51,655 nt of DNA from Selenomonadales bacterium. GTDB taxonomy: Bacteria; Bacillota; Negativicutes; Sporomusales; UBA7701. Made by a program: the position numbers and the translations under genes. The notes beneath the pieces are model-generated. The model was not told the DNA's origin. It worked only from the letters and a program-made list of their open reading frames with translations, and did no database searches. The DNA is taken from assembly GCA_018434945.1 (NCBI GenBank), contig JAHDOI010000030.1:1-51655 (forward strand). Direction: 5' to 3'. This document shows positions 41,833-50,983 of the stretch, piece by piece (position 1 is the stretch's first letter; every line of letters begins with the position of its first letter).

Positions 41833-42243
41833 ATGACACCCGGGAAAACGAAAAAAATATCGCCATCCGTCGATGAATGGCTCAAAGAAGCGAAAGCTCA
41901 CCCGTCCGCCCTCAAGGTAGGCATGTATTTGGTTCATAACGGCGTTGTCCGGCAGACACCCAAAGCCCAAGTCCGCCAGGGGATCAGCGACGGCTCGCTC
42001 GTAAAAGGAATGGAATTCGCCTACGATGCCGTCAAAGTCGACGCCGCGATCGCCGAAACCTATAAAAGGGAAGGAATCTTCTACATAAAAGTATGGCTCA
42101 ACGAAGGCCTGCTGGACATCGGCGACGACATAATGTACGTGCTGATCGGCGGCGACATCAGGCCCCGTGTCATCGACGCCCTGCAATTCCTCGTCGAAAA
42201 AATCAAAACCGAATGTGTCACGGAAATCGAACAAAAGCAATAG
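41833..42243 (+). CDS. MoaE-like molybdopterin synthase large-subunit family protein
   Basis: About 136 residues from ATG 41833. Starts at 41809 or 41761 (GTG behind GGAAGG) are possible; none has an ideal site. The chain follows the MoaE pattern: VGMYLVHNGVVRQ, VKVDAAIAETYKREGIFYIKVWLNEGLLDIGDDIMYVLIGGDIRPRVIDALQFLVEKIK. The usual C-terminal PIWKKE is absent, so catalytic ability is uncertain. MoaE puts sulfur into the molybdenum cofactor; no moa neighbours are seen. A perfect -10 TATAAT stands at 41731-41736 with no clear -35. Terminator at 42277-42315. Confidence 0.7.
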   Translation: MTPGKTKKISPSVDEWLKEAKAHPSALKVGMYLVHNGVVRQTPKAQVRQGISDGSLVKGMEFAYDAVKVDAAIAETYKREGIFYIKVWLNEGLLDIGDDIMYVLIGGDIRPRVIDALQFLVEKIKTECVTEIEQKQ

Positions 42244-42276
42244 CTGCGGGGTCGACCGTCTCCGCCATGCCGAATG

Positions 42277-42315
42277 AACGCCAGGTTCCGCCTGAGGCAG
42301 GACCTGGCGTTTTCA
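42277..42315 (+). terminator. Terminator after the MoaE-like gene
   Basis: AACGCCAGGT (42277-42286) pairs with ACCTGGCGTT (42302-42311), extended by a partial inner stem and followed by TT and CATAAA. Confidence 0.7.
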
Positions 42316-42346
42316 TAAATAGCGGCCGGGAAGGGGCGGTTTGCGA

Positions 42347-42375
42347 TTGACAAAGGGTACGCTCCGCCGTAGAAT
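42347..42375 (+). promoter_or_regulatory. Promoter of the amino-acid binding lipoprotein gene
   Basis: TTGACA (42347-42352), 17-bp gap, TAGAAT (42370-42375), 41 bases before the start at 42416. Confidence 0.75.
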
Positions 42376-42415
42376 GGGGCTTGGTGGCAATAACTGATAG
42401 GAGATGAACCAGCTA

Positions 42416-43579
42416 ATGAACAAAAGACTCAGAAACGCCCTGGTTTCCGCGCTTGCTGTCGCGGCCCTGGCAGTCACAGGCTGCGGCGGGGGAGCAGCGA
42501 ACGACAAAGAAATCAAGGTAGGCGGCAACTTCGAACTGACCGGCGGCGTTGCCAACCTGGGCAAACAGACCGTCAACGGCATCAACCTCGCCTTCAAACA
42601 GACCAACGAATCAGGCGGAGTACTCGGCAAGCAGCTCAAGCTTATCACCGCCGACAATAAATCCGAAGTATCCGAATCGATCAACGCGATAACAAAACTG
42701 GTAAACCAGGACAAAGTCGTGGCGGTGCTCGGCCCGGTGGCCAGCTCGAGCGTCATAGCCTCGCTGCCGGTAGCTACCGATAAAAAAGTCGCCGTCATCA
42801 CCGCGACAGGCACCAACGAACGGGTTACTGTGGATGAAAAAGGCGCGACAAAGCGCTACGGCTTCAGAGCCTGTTTCATCGACCCCTTCCAGGGCACGGT
42901 CATGGCCCAGTTCGCCGGTAAATCCCTGAACGCGAAAAGCGCCGCGATCTATATCGATAACAGCTCGGACTACGCCAAAGGTCTGGCGAAATCCTTCGAG
43001 GAGACCTTCAAAAAGAACGGCGGCAAGATCGCCGGCTCGGAGGCCTACCTGCAAAAAGATACCGACTTCAAAGCCACGCTGACAAAGATAAAAGCCATGA
43101 ACGCCGATGTGCTCTTCGTGCCCGGCTACTACGAGGAAGTCGGCCGGATTATCCGCCAGGCCCGTGAACTGGGCATTACGACGCCGATAATCGGCGGCGA
43201 CGGCTGGGATGATCCCAAAGTCGTGGAAATAGCCGGCAACATGAACAACACCTATTTCAGCAACCACTATTCGCCTGACGACAAAGATCCCCTGGCGGTG
43301 AAATTCGCGGAAGCGTATAAGAAGGAATACGGGCAGGCGCCCAGCGCCTTCGCCGCGCTCGGCTACGACGCCGCCCTGATGCTGATCGACGCCATCAAAC
43401 GCGCCGGCACCACCGACTCCGACAAAATCCGCGACGCGCTCGAGCAAACCAAAGACCTGAAAGTAGTATCGGGGGTCATTACCCTCGACGCCAAACACAA
43501 CCCCATCAAGAGCGCGGTGGTCATCGAATTCAAAGACGGCAAACAGATATTCAAAGAGAAAATCGCCCCGGCGCAATAG
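42416..43579 (+). CDS. Branched-chain amino acid ABC transporter substrate-binding lipoprotein (LivJ-like)
   Basis: 387 residues from ATG 42416; an earlier ATG at 42404 stands directly on the GGAG and is unlikely. The signal peptide ends in the lipobox LAVTGC, so it is a lipoprotein. The mature part is a type I periplasmic binding protein: [43 protein letters not shown], then [16 protein letters not shown] and [12 protein letters not shown]. Ligands are leucine, isoleucine or valine, or related amides. The permease and ATPase genes are not adjacent, so it may share them with another locus. Confidence 0.9.
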   Translation: MNKRLRNALVSALAVAALAVTGCGGGAANDKEIKVGGNFELTGGVANLGKQTVNGINLAFKQTNESGGVLGKQLKLITADNKSEVSESINAITKLVNQDKVVAVLGPVASSSVIASLPVATDKKVAVITATGTNERVTVDEKGATKRYGFRACFIDPFQGTVMAQFAGKSLNAKSAAIYIDNSSDYAKGLAKSFEETFKKNGGKIAGSEAYLQKDTDFKATLTKIKAMNADVLFVPGYYEEVGRIIRQARELGITTPIIGGDGWDDPKVVEIAGNMNNTYFSNHYSPDDKDPLAVKFAEAYKKEYGQAPSAFAALGYDAALMLIDAIKRAGTTDSDKIRDALEQTKDLKVVSGVITLDAKHNPIKSAVVIEFKDGKQIFKEKIAPAQ

Positions 43580-43591
43580 AGCATCAAAACA

Positions 43592-43620
43592 GGGGGACCT
43601 CCTCAACGGAGGTCCCCTTC
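43592..43620 (+). terminator. Terminator after the LivJ-like gene
   Basis: GGGGACCTCC (43593-43602) pairs with GGAGGTCCCC (43608-43617), loop TCAAC, followed by TTCG. Confidence 0.75.
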
Positions 43621-43696
43621 GCTATTCACTGAAGCGATCGGCTGCGGCCGAGGCCAGGGAACCCGTTCGGGGCCTGCGCCAGCGCCTTCGCGACAA

Positions 43697-43750
43697 TTTA
43701 CAAACTCTTAACAAAACGTTAACAATAGCTTTTTTGTTTCATGGTATAGT
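43697..43750 (+). promoter_or_regulatory. Pho box triplet and -10 upstream of pstB
   Basis: TTTACA at 43697, TTAACA at 43708 and TTAACA at 43719 stand at exact 11-bp pitch, followed 20 bp later by TATAGT (43745-43750). This matches PhoP/PhoB-type direct repeats and the promoters at 47153 and 49079. Confidence 0.75.
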
Positions 43751-43784
43751 CAGTGGAGAGAATCCACCGGGAGGACTACGCCTG

Positions 43785-44540
43785 ATGAGCGACAAGATCA
43801 GCATCAACAAGCTTTCCCTTTTCTACGGAGATACGCAGGCCCTGAAAAAGGTGTCCTTTGCGGTGCGGAAGAACAGCGTCATGGCCCTGATCGGCCCCTC
43901 CGGCTGCGGAAAGTCGACCTGCCTGCGGACCATCAACAGGATGAACGACCTGATCGAAAATGTCAGGATCGAAGGCGAAGTGATGCTCGACGGCGTGGAC
44001 GTCTACCACCCCGACACCGACGTTGTCATGCTGCGCAAACGGGTGGGGATGGTCTTCCAGCGCCCCAACCCCTTCCCCATGTCGATATACGACAACATCG
44101 CCTACGGCCCCCGGGTCCATGGCGTAAAAGACAAGACCGTCCTCGACGGCATCGTCGAAAAAAGCCTCACCGGCGCCGCCCTGTGGGACGAAGTCAAAGA
44201 CCGCCTCAAACAATCGGCCATGGGCCTCTCCGGCGGTCAGCAGCAGCGCCTGTGCATCGCGCGCCTGCTCGCCGTCGACCCGGAAGTGCTGCTCATGGAC
44301 GAACCCTGCTCGGCGCTCGACCCCATATCGACGATGAAGATCGAAGAACTGATCGCCGAGCTGAAAGAGAAATACACCATCGTGCTCGTAACCCATAACA
44401 TGCAGCAGGCCGCCAGGGTCTCGGGGGAAACGGCCTTCTTCCTCAGCGGCGAACTGGTGGAATGCGGCGATACCGACACCATCTTCACGCGGCCCCAGGA
44501 CAAACGCACCGAAGACTATATCACCGGCCGGTTCGGCTAA
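43785..44540 (+). CDS. pstB: Phosphate ABC transporter ATP-binding protein PstB
   Basis: 251 residues, cytoplasmic ATPase that drives phosphate import. Walker [11 protein letters not shown]-loop [20 protein letters not shown] (the PstB signature), ABC signature [15 protein letters not shown], Walker [13 protein letters not shown] and switch His in THN. ATG 43785 has GGGAGG about nine bases upstream; an open frame back to 43734 is not needed. It is followed by phoU after 14 bases. Its permease genes (49174-50983) and binding protein (47247) lie 3-6 kb away in separate Pho-box units, an unusual split. Confidence 0.95.
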   Translation: MSDKISINKLSLFYGDTQALKKVSFAVRKNSVMALIGPSGCGKSTCLRTINRMNDLIENVRIEGEVMLDGVDVYHPDTDVVMLRKRVGMVFQRPNPFPMSIYDNIAYGPRVHGVKDKTVLDGIVEKSLTGAALWDEVKDRLKQSAMGLSGGQQQRLCIARLLAVDPEVLLMDEPCSALDPISTMKIEELIAELKEKYTIVLVTHNMQQAARVSGETAFFLSGELVECGDTDTIFTRPQDKRTEDYITGRFG

Positions 44541-44554
44541 AGGAGACAGGAACT

Positions 44555-45205
44555 ATGCGGCAAAGCTACGAAAAGGAGCTTGAAACCCTGCGCCAGGAAA
44601 TCCTGCGGATGGGCGGGCTCGTGAGCCAGTCGATAGAGGATGCCGTCCAGTCGCTCGCCAAACAGGACGAACAGCTGGCCAAAAAAGTCATCGCCGGCGA
44701 CGACGCCATCGACCAAATGGAAGTCGACATCGAGGACCGGTGCATGGTGCTGATCGCCAGGCAGCAGCCGATGGCCCGCGACCTGAGGATCATCGGCACC
44801 GGGCTCAAGATAACCACCGACCTGGAACGCATGGGCGACCACGCCTTCGACATCGCCAAAGTCACAGTAAGGCTGGCCAACCAGCCGCTGATAAAACCGC
44901 TTGTCGACATTCCCCGCATGGCCCGCATGGCCCAAAAGATGCTGACCGACTCTCTCGAAGCCTACATGAAGATGGACATCGCCCTCGCCGAGCAGGTCTG
45001 CCTGGCCGACAACGAGGTCGACGACCTCTACCAGCAGGTATTCCGCGAACTGCTCACCTACATGATGGAAGACCCGCGGACGATCGGCCAGGCCACCCAG
45101 CTCATCTTCGTCGGCCGCTACCTCGAACGGATCGCCGACCACGCCACCAACATCGCCGAATGGGTGATATACCTTGTCACCGGCCAACGCCTGCGCAAAA
45201 AATAG
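44555..45205 (+). CDS. phoU: Phosphate transport regulator PhoU
   Basis: 216 residues, two PhoU helical repeats: ELETLRQEILRMGGLVSQSIEDAVQSL, then IGTGLKITTDLERMGDHAFDIAK and the second-copy IFVGRYLERIADHATNIAEW. The ExxRxxDHAxNIAE motifs bind metal clusters. PhoU links the Pst transporter to the PhoR kinase and limits phosphate uptake. AGGAG lies nine bases before the ATG. It is co-transcribed with pstB and ends at a strong terminator. Confidence 0.95.
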   Translation: MRQSYEKELETLRQEILRMGGLVSQSIEDAVQSLAKQDEQLAKKVIAGDDAIDQMEVDIEDRCMVLIARQQPMARDLRIIGTGLKITTDLERMGDHAFDIAKVTVRLANQPLIKPLVDIPRMARMAQKMLTDSLEAYMKMDIALAEQVCLADNEVDDLYQQVFRELLTYMMEDPRTIGQATQLIFVGRYLERIADHATNIAEWVIYLVTGQRLRKK

Positions 45206-45230
45206 GTCGGCCAGCCTTGGAAACCATTAT

Positions 45231-45269
45231 AAAAGACCCTTACGCCTTCATAGCGCGTAAGGGTCTTTT
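45231..45269. terminator. Bidirectional terminator between phoU and the PhoR-like kinase
   Basis: A perfect 15-bp stem (AAAAGACCCTTACGC with GCGTAAGGGTCTTTT, nine-base loop) with T runs on either strand. Confidence 0.9.
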
Positions 45270-45285
45270 ATCACAAGCGGGCCTT

Positions 45286-47067
45286 TTACTCGGCCAGCGG
45301 CAGGGTGATAGTAAACGTCGTCCCCTCGCCGGCTTTGCTTTTCACGGCGATCGTGCCGCCCAGCGTCTCGACGATGAACTTCACGATCGACAGGCCCAGG
45401 CCGCTGCCGCCGCCCTCGCGGACCCGGGCCCTGTCCACACGGTAGAAGCGGTCGAAGATGAACGGCAGCTCGGCCGCAGGGATGCCGCTGCCCGTATCCT
45501 CGACAGTGATGACGGCATTGCCGGCCTCCTGGCTGCAGGATACCGTTATCCTCCCCCCCGGCGGGGTGAACTTGATACTGTTGTCAAGCAGATTGACCAG
45601 CACCTGGGTGAGCCAGTCGGCGTTCGCCCGGGCCAGTACCCGTCCCTCCCCGGCGGCAAGCCTGACATCGAGCTCCTTGGCGTGCCACTGGGGGTAAAGC
45701 TGGCTGACGACCGTCGCGGCCACCTCCGCCACAGCGGTCGGTTCCAGCTTGACCTGGCGGCGGATCTCTTCGGAACTGAGGCGGGCGAGCTGCATCAGCT
45801 CCTTCACCAGGCGATGCATCCTGTCGGCTTCTTCCTGGATGATGGTCACGAATTTGACGCTCAGCGCGGGATCGGCGAGAGCCCCGTCCAGCAGCGTTTC
45901 GGCGAAGCCCTTGATGGCGGTCAGCGGCGTTCCCAGCTCATGGGAGGCATTGGCCACAAATTCGGCCTGCCGCTCCTCGACCTCCTTCAGGGCCGTGATA
46001 TCGTGGAAGACGCACAGCACGCCGGCGGGCTCGTCCTCGGGGCTGAATGTGGGGGCGAGGAAAACCTGGAAGACCCGCTTTACGCCGGCCAGATTAGTCT
46101 TCAGATCGATATGGCGGCTCCGCCCTTCCGTGACAGTCTGCCGCACCGCCTGCTCCAGGGCGCTGTGGCCGATCACCTGGATATTGTGCTGGCCGAGCAT
46201 CGCCGGCGTTATGCCGAACATTGCGGCCGCCTGGCGGTTGACATCCGTCACCTTGCCGAAGCGGTCGAGCAGGATGACGGCGTTGTCCATATTCTCCAGT
46301 ATCAGCTCCAGCTTCCGTTTCTCGGCGACGATCTCGTTAATCTTGTCGCCGAGGCTGGCGGCGAGATTATTCAGCGTATGGCCAAGCACCTCGATCTCGT
46401 CGCCGGTGCGGACGTGGACGCGCCTGTCGAGCTGGCCCTGGCCCATCTGGCGGGCCACATTGGTTATGGCCTCCAGCGGAGCGGTATACCTGCGGGCCAG
46501 CCGGAAACTGAGCAGCACGGCGAGCACGGAAGTGACGAAGAACGCGAACAGCATGACCGTCCTTATCCTGTTGAAGCCCGCCTCCACATGCGCCATCGTG
46601 GCCGCCACCCGGATGACGCCGGTTGTTTCCGCGCCGTCGCGCATCGGAATGGCTATATATAAGAAGTTTTCTCCCACCGTCGAACTATGGCGGATAGCCG
46701 AGCCCTGGCCGGCGGTCAAAGCGTCGGCCACCTCGGGACGCTGACGGTGATTCTCCATTGTCGCCGGGTTTTCCCACGAGTCGGCCACCACCACGCCGTC
46801 CTTGTCGATAACCGTGATGCGGTGGTCCACCGTTGTCGCCAGCTCGCGGAGCAGCGTCTCGAGCGAAGCCTTCTCGCGCGGTCCCCGCATATAAGGATGC
46901 AGGAACTGCTCGGCCACCCTCGCCTCGGTGAGAAGGCCGCCGGCCAGCCGTTCGGTGTTATTCTCGTGGAAAAACCACAGGATATAGCTGCCGAGAGCCA
47001 GCAGCGTGGCGCCGATCAGCAGCAGGAAAGAAGCGATAAGACGGTTGCGGATGCCTGATGAAAACAT
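45286..47067 (-). CDS. PhoR-like sensor histidine kinase
   Basis: 593 residues. Order: transmembrane helix (about 9-31), extracellular sensor (about 32-165), second helix (about 172-192), HAMP, PAS (about 250-355), HisKA with the phosphorylated His in ASHELGTPLTAIKGFAE, and HATPase with N (NLLDNSIKF), G1 (DTGSGIP) and G2 (GSGLGLSIV) boxes. The domain set equals PhoR, and the place between phoU and pstS supports a phosphate role. No response regulator gene is in the window, so the PhoP/PhoB partner is encoded elsewhere. The ATG at 47067 has GGGGG upstream. Divergent from pstS. Confidence 0.88.
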   Translation of the reverse strand: MFSSGIRNRLIASFLLLIGATLLALGSYILWFFHENNTERLAGGLLTEARVAEQFLHPYMRGPREKASLETLLRELATTVDHRITVIDKDGVVVADSWENPATMENHRQRPEVADALTAGQGSAIRHSSTVGENFLYIAIPMRDGAETTGVIRVAATMAHVEAGFNRIRTVMLFAFFVTSVLAVLLSFRLARRYTAPLEAITNVARQMGQGQLDRRVHVRTGDEIEVLGHTLNNLAASLGDKINEIVAEKRKLELILENMDNAVILLDRFGKVTDVNRQAAAMFGITPAMLGQHNIQVIGHSALEQAVRQTVTEGRSRHIDLKTNLAGVKRVFQVFLAPTFSPEDEPAGVLCVFHDITALKEVEERQAEFVANASHELGTPLTAIKGFAETLLDGALADPALSVKFVTIIQEEADRMHRLVKELMQLARLSSEEIRRQVKLEPTAVAEVAATVVSQLYPQWHAKELDVRLAAGEGRVLARANADWLTQVLVNLLDNSIKFTPPGGRITVSCSQEAGNAVITVEDTGSGIPAAELPFIFDRFYRVDRARVREGGGSGLGLSIVKFIVETLGGTIAVKSKAGEGTTFTITLPLAE

Positions 47068-47152
47068 GCGTTACCCCCGCAAGAAAAAACTTTGTGGCTC
47101 TTACTACCATCATAACAGGCCCGGCCGGCAAAAAAAACAGTCCGCCAAACAA

Positions 47153-47207
47153 TTAACACAACCTTAACACAGCCTTAACACAAGCACCGTGCGCCCGGCG
47201 TTATAAT
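47153..47207 (+). promoter_or_regulatory. Pho box triplet and -10 upstream of pstS
   Basis: TTAACA at 47153, 47164 and 47175, exact 11-bp pitch, with TATAAT at 47202-47207, 21 bp after the last unit. Confidence 0.8.
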
Positions 47208-47246
47208 TTAGGCGAAGACAATCATTCAGATATTAGGAGGGTAATA

Positions 47247-48108
47247 ATGAAAAGAGCTTCCAAGATCATTGCCGTCATTTTCGTACTTAGCCTCAGTCTC
47301 GGCCTGCTGGCGGGCTGCGGGCAGAGCAAAGCCGACCAGCCCAAGCAGGCGGGGGGGCGAAATCCAGGGCACCGTCACCGCTTCCGGCTCCACGGCGCTC
47401 CTGCCGCTCCTCAAACCCGCCCAGGAAGAGTTCCAGAAGCTCCACGCCAAAGTCACCGTAAATATCGCCGGCGGCGGCTCGTTCACCGGCCAGAACCAGG
47501 TGGCCGCCGGGTCGGTCAATATCGGCAACTCCGACGTCGGCCTGCAGGACAGCCTCAAAAGCGCCGGCCTCGTGGAACACAAACTCGTCGGCATCCCCTT
47601 CGTATTCATCGTCAACCCCGGCGTCGCCGTCGACAGCCTCACCCCCGAGCAGTACGTGGCCATCTTCAGCGGCAAAATCACCAACTGGAAGGACGTCGGC
47701 GGCAAAGACCAGGCCATCACCATCATCCACCGCGCCAAGTCCTCCGGCTCCCGCGCCACCATCCAGGAAGTCGTCATGAAGAGCGCGTCCTTCACCGACA
47801 ACGCCGTCATCCAGGACTCCAACGGGGCCGTGCGGGCCGCCATCGCCTCCACCCCCGGCGCCGTCGGCTACGTCGACGCCGCCTATGTCGACCAGTCGGT
47901 GAAAGGCCTGGCCTATAACGGCGTCAAATTCTCGCTCGAAAACGTCACCGGCGGCAAATACCCTGTCTACACATTCGGCCGCATGTACACCAAAGGCCAG
48001 CCGACCGGCGCCGTCAAAGCCTTCATCGACTACGCCACAAGCAAGGAATTCCAGGAGAAATACGCCGAAAAGCAAGGCTTCGTACCGGTCACCAAAATGC
48101 CCAAGTAA
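47247..48108 (+). CDS. pstS: Phosphate-binding lipoprotein PstS, interrupted by a frameshift
   Basis: The first frame (47247) gives a lipoprotein signal with LLAGCGQSKAD, then GG, and becomes nonsense after a G7 run (47351-47357). The frame one base on gives the whole mature PstS: GEIQGTVTASGSTALLPLLKPAQEEF, the phosphate-loop SGS/T segments, FSGKITNWKDVGG, AKSSGSRATIQEVVM and VGYVDAAYVD. Deleting one G restores one protein of about 286 residues, typical for PstS. So the gene is whole apart from one base: sequence error, recent mutation or slippage control. The start has AGGAGGG nine bases upstream. It captures phosphate outside the inner membrane for PstCAB. Confidence 0.88.
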
Positions 48109-48117
48109 TATGTAAAA

Positions 48118-48151
48118 GCGGCGGCGCAGAAGCGCCGCCGCCTGTTTTTTT
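48118..48151. terminator. Terminator between pstS and the ytrI-like gene
   Basis: GCGGCGGCGC (48118-48127) pairs with GCGCCGCCGC (48132-48141), loop AGAA, followed by CTGTTTTTTT. The ytrI-like stop is 14 bases beyond on the opposite strand. Confidence 0.85.
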
Positions 48152-48164
48152 GCAATCCGCCCGC

Positions 48165-48647
48165 TCACCCGGACAGGGGAACGGCGGTAACCCAGATTTT
48201 CAACACGTCGGAAACGAGGATCCTGCCGACGCTGAGCCGATAATCGCGGCTGCTGAGACGCACCACCCGGTTATCTGTCACCTCTGCCACCAGATCGGTG
48301 TCGATCGAGCCGACCTCTTTGCCCACCAGGCTGCTGTAACGGTCCTTGACATATTTATCGAGCGGCGTTCTTTCCGTTTCGTCCCCGCTGAAAAGCAAAA
48401 CCACCTCGATCCGTCTGACAATAAACTTCTTTTTGTTCACCGATTCTTCGAGCTTCGCCAGACGGGCGTCTTTTTCGTTCACAGCCGCCTGCAGCTGGCT
48501 TATCCGTTGCAGCGAGTCGTCCAGCCTATAGCCGAGCAGCAGCGCGACAAGGCTTGCGCCGACCAGCATCCCGCCGAGCAGGCCCGTTAACAGGCACACC
48601 GGCAAGGCATAGCGCCCGCGGCTCAATCGCTCCATAACTGGTGACAT
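48165..48647 (-). CDS. YtrI-like sporulation membrane protein
   Basis: 160 residues: one transmembrane helix (about 14-39), a short coiled coil (DSLQRISQLQAAVNEKDARLAKLEESVNKK), then a small extracytoplasmic alpha/beta domain. Position directly after ytrH, with a 25-base overlap, and size and topology match YtrI of bacilli, which with YtrH is made in the mother cell under sigma-E. The sequence itself is only weakly conserved, so the call leans on the neighbour. Starts at 48647 or 48635 are both possible. Confidence 0.6.
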   Translation of the reverse strand: MSPVMERLSRGRYALPVCLLTGLLGGMLVGASLVALLLGYRLDDSLQRISQLQAAVNEKDARLAKLEESVNKKKFIVRRIEVVLLFSGDETERTPLDKYVKDRYSSLVGKEVGSIDTDLVAEVTDNRVVRLSSRDYRLSVGRILVSDVLKIWVTAVPLSG

Positions 48648-48961
48648 CTTCTCACAAGCATAATGAAGCCGAAGCCCGTGTTCGCCCCGGCCAGAGCGGC
48701 GGAGATATAAATCAGCTCCTTGACTATCGACCTGATTTCCCCGCGGAAAAGCCCCTGCTCAAGCACCTCCAAAGACTGAAACGTCCCGCCCAGCGCCGCC
48801 GCGACGGCCCAAAGCTTCATCGAACCGGCCACGGTCACCATGGTTTTCGCCGGCGGATGATTACTGACGATCGCCGCGACGCTGGCAGATATGCTGGCGC
48901 CCACGATTATCCCGAAGGAAATGAAAAAGTTCAGCAGCAAGGTATTCCAGAATACCGGCAT
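48623..48961 (-). CDS. ytrH: Sporulation membrane protein YtrH
   Basis: 112 residues with three hydrophobic segments. The family pattern is clear: a first helix NFFISFGIIVGASISASVAA, then the hydrophilic NHPPAKTMVTVAGSMKLWAVAAALGGTF and ELIYISAALAGANTGFGFIML. YtrH is needed for efficient sporulation in bacilli, so it supports a spore-forming host. GGGGTG precedes the ATG. A CATATAAAT box stands in the upstream sequence (minus strand, about 49010-49018), resembling a sigma-E -10, with no firm -35. It lies between pstS and pstC but in the other direction. Confidence 0.8.
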   Translation of the reverse strand: MPVFWNTLLLNFFISFGIIVGASISASVAAIVSNHPPAKTMVTVAGSMKLWAVAAALGGTFQSLEVLEQGLFRGEIRSIVKELIYISAALAGANTGFGFIMLVRRCHQLWSD

Positions 48962-49078
48962 AATTCACCCCAACCCGGACGAAAGTAGTCGCTCGCGGCA
49001 GCGCTACTAATTTATATGACGCCCCAAGACATCTTATCGCACAATCCGCCCGCGGTTTCCCGCCGCCGTTTTTTAAAC

Positions 49079-49132
49079 TTAACAAAAAATTAACACGGCA
49101 TTAACAATCGCCTGACAGACAGTCCTTATAAT
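49079..49132 (+). promoter_or_regulatory. Pho box triplet and -10 upstream of pstC
   Basis: TTAACA at 49079, 49090 and 49101, exact 11-bp pitch, with TATAAT at 49127-49132, 20 bp after the last unit. Confidence 0.8.
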
Positions 49133-49173
49133 AAAAATAAACACGATGTAATATTTCGGGGGAAAAAACGACA

Positions 49174-50067
49174 ATGGCGTCTTCGGTTAATATCGGCGAA
49201 CACAACCTCAAACTGGCCTACGACCGCTACATGCGCTACCTGTTCATCGCCAGCGCCCTGCTGCTCACCGTCATCATCGCCGCCATCATCATCTTCGTCG
49301 GCCAGCAAGGCCTGATGACCTTTACGGAAGTAAGCCCGGCCGACTTTTTCCTCGCCGGCAAATGGGACCCCACCGAAGGCAAATACGGCGCCCTCAGCTT
49401 CATCCTCGGCTCGGTGTACGTCACCCTCCTCGCCGTGCTGCTGGGCGCGCCCCTCGGCCTGGCGGGCGCCGTATTCATGGCCAAGATCGCCCCGCCGCGG
49501 CTGCGCGACATCATGCGGCCGGCCACCGACCTCTACGTGGCCATCCCCTCCGTCGTCTACGGCTTCATCGGCCTCACCATCCTCGTCCCCTATATCCGCG
49601 TCCAGTTCGGCGTCAACACCGGCTTCGGCCTCCTCGCCGCCGCCGCCATCCTGGCGGTCATGATCCTGCCCACCATCATCAGCATCTCCGAAGACGCCAT
49701 CCGGTCGGTGCCCCGCGCCCTCGAGGAAGGCTCGCTCGCCCTCGGCGCCACCCGCTGGCAGACGATCACCGGCGTCATCCTGCCGGCCGCCCTGCCGGGC
49801 ATCCTCACCTCCGTCATCCTCGCCATGGCCCGGGCGGTCGGCGAAACGATGGCTGTCCAGATGGTCATCGGCAACACCCCCCAGATAGCGCGGTCCCTCT
49901 TCATGCCCACCTCGACCCTCACCAGCGAGATCGTCGTCGAAATGGGCAACACCCCGTTCGGCTCGGCGTGGGGCAACTCCCTCTTCCTCATGGCCCTCGT
50001 CCTGCTGCTCTTATCACTGGCGATGATCGTCGTCATCCGGCGGGTAGCCGGGGAAAGGACGGCCTGA
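49174..50067 (+). CDS. pstC: Phosphate ABC transporter permease PstC
   Basis: 297 residues, six transmembrane segments. The permease EAA-type loop EDAIRSVPRALEEGSLALGATRWQTI is intact, with the ARAVGETMAV segment typical of PstC. It forms the inner-membrane channel with PstA and is powered by PstB from 43785. GGGGG lies 11 bases before the ATG. pstA starts one base after the stop. Driven by its own Pho box promoter. Confidence 0.93.
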   Translation: MASSVNIGEHNLKLAYDRYMRYLFIASALLLTVIIAAIIIFVGQQGLMTFTEVSPADFFLAGKWDPTEGKYGALSFILGSVYVTLLAVLLGAPLGLAGAVFMAKIAPPRLRDIMRPATDLYVAIPSVVYGFIGLTILVPYIRVQFGVNTGFGLLAAAAILAVMILPTIISISEDAIRSVPRALEEGSLALGATRWQTITGVILPAALPGILTSVILAMARAVGETMAVQMVIGNTPQIARSLFMPTSTLTSEIVVEMGNTPFGSAWGNSLFLMALVLLLLSLAMIVVIRRVAGERTA

Positions 50068-50068
50068 A

Positions 50069-50983
50069 ATGAACGCTGAAGCGATCGACCGCGGCCCGGT
50101 CATAATGAAAGACAAACGCCTCATCAGCCCCAAAGTGATCGACCAGGTTGCCAATCTCGGCCTCTGGCTGTCCGGGCTCATCATCCTGGGCATCCTGGCG
50201 GCTTTCCTGACCTACATCCTCTATAAAGGGCTGCCGGTGCTGACCTGGGATTTCATCACCGGCATGTCCACCGACACCCGGGCAGGCGGCGGCGTCGGTC
50301 CGCAGCTCTTCAACTCCTTCTACATCCTTTTCCTGTCGATGGCCTTCTCCATCCCCGTGGCCGTGGGCGCCGGCATCTACCTGGCCGAGTACGCCGGCCG
50401 GAGCAAGCTGACCGACATCATCCGGCTGAGCACCGAAAGCCTCGCCACCGTTCCCTCCATCGTCCTCGGCCTGTTCGGCATGATCATCTTCGTCAACACC
50501 CTCGGGCTCGGTTTCAGCATCATCGGCGGGGCGCTGACCCTGTCCCTGCTCAACATCCCGGTGCTCGTCAGGGTCACCGAGGAAGCGGTCAGGACCGTTC
50601 CCCACCAGTACCGCGAAGCCAGCCTCGCCCTGGGGGCGACGAAGTGGCAGACAATCTGGCGCGTGGTGCTGCCCACCGCCCTGCCCGGGATGATCACCGG
50701 CCTGACCCTCACCGCCGGCCGGGCCCTGGGCGAATCGGCCATCCTCATCTTCACCGCCGGCACAACGGTGTCGCGCCAGCTGCCCGACCCGAACCTGCTC
50801 GCCGCCGGCGAGACGCTGGCCGTCCACATGTGGTACGTCATGGCCGTCGGCCTTGTGCCCGACAGAGTCGAAATCGCCAACGGCATAGGCGCCCTGCTGG
50901 TCATCACCATCCTCATCTTCAACCTCGTCTTCACCATCCCCGGCAGACTGCTGCAGCGCAAACTGAGCGGGACAAAAAACTGA
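50069..50983 (+). CDS. pstA: Phosphate ABC transporter permease PstA
   Basis: 304 residues, six transmembrane segments. EAA loop EEAVRTVPHQYREASLALGATKWQTI, ARALGESA near the end of the fifth segment, and the family's NVPSIVLG-like ATVPSIVLGLFG. It pairs with PstC. The N-terminus carries a longer soluble stretch (MNAEAIDRGPVIMKDKR); an internal ATG at 50105 is a possible alternative start. No pstB follows, so the usual pstSCAB-phoU order is broken. Confidence 0.93.
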   Translation: MNAEAIDRGPVIMKDKRLISPKVIDQVANLGLWLSGLIILGILAAFLTYILYKGLPVLTWDFITGMSTDTRAGGGVGPQLFNSFYILFLSMAFSIPVAVGAGIYLAEYAGRSKLTDIIRLSTESLATVPSIVLGLFGMIIFVNTLGLGFSIIGGALTLSLLNIPVLVRVTEEAVRTVPHQYREASLALGATKWQTIWRVVLPTALPGMITGLTLTAGRALGESAILIFTAGTTVSRQLPDPNLLAAGETLAVHMWYVMAVGLVPDRVEIANGIGALLVITILIFNLVFTIPGRLLQRKLSGTKN

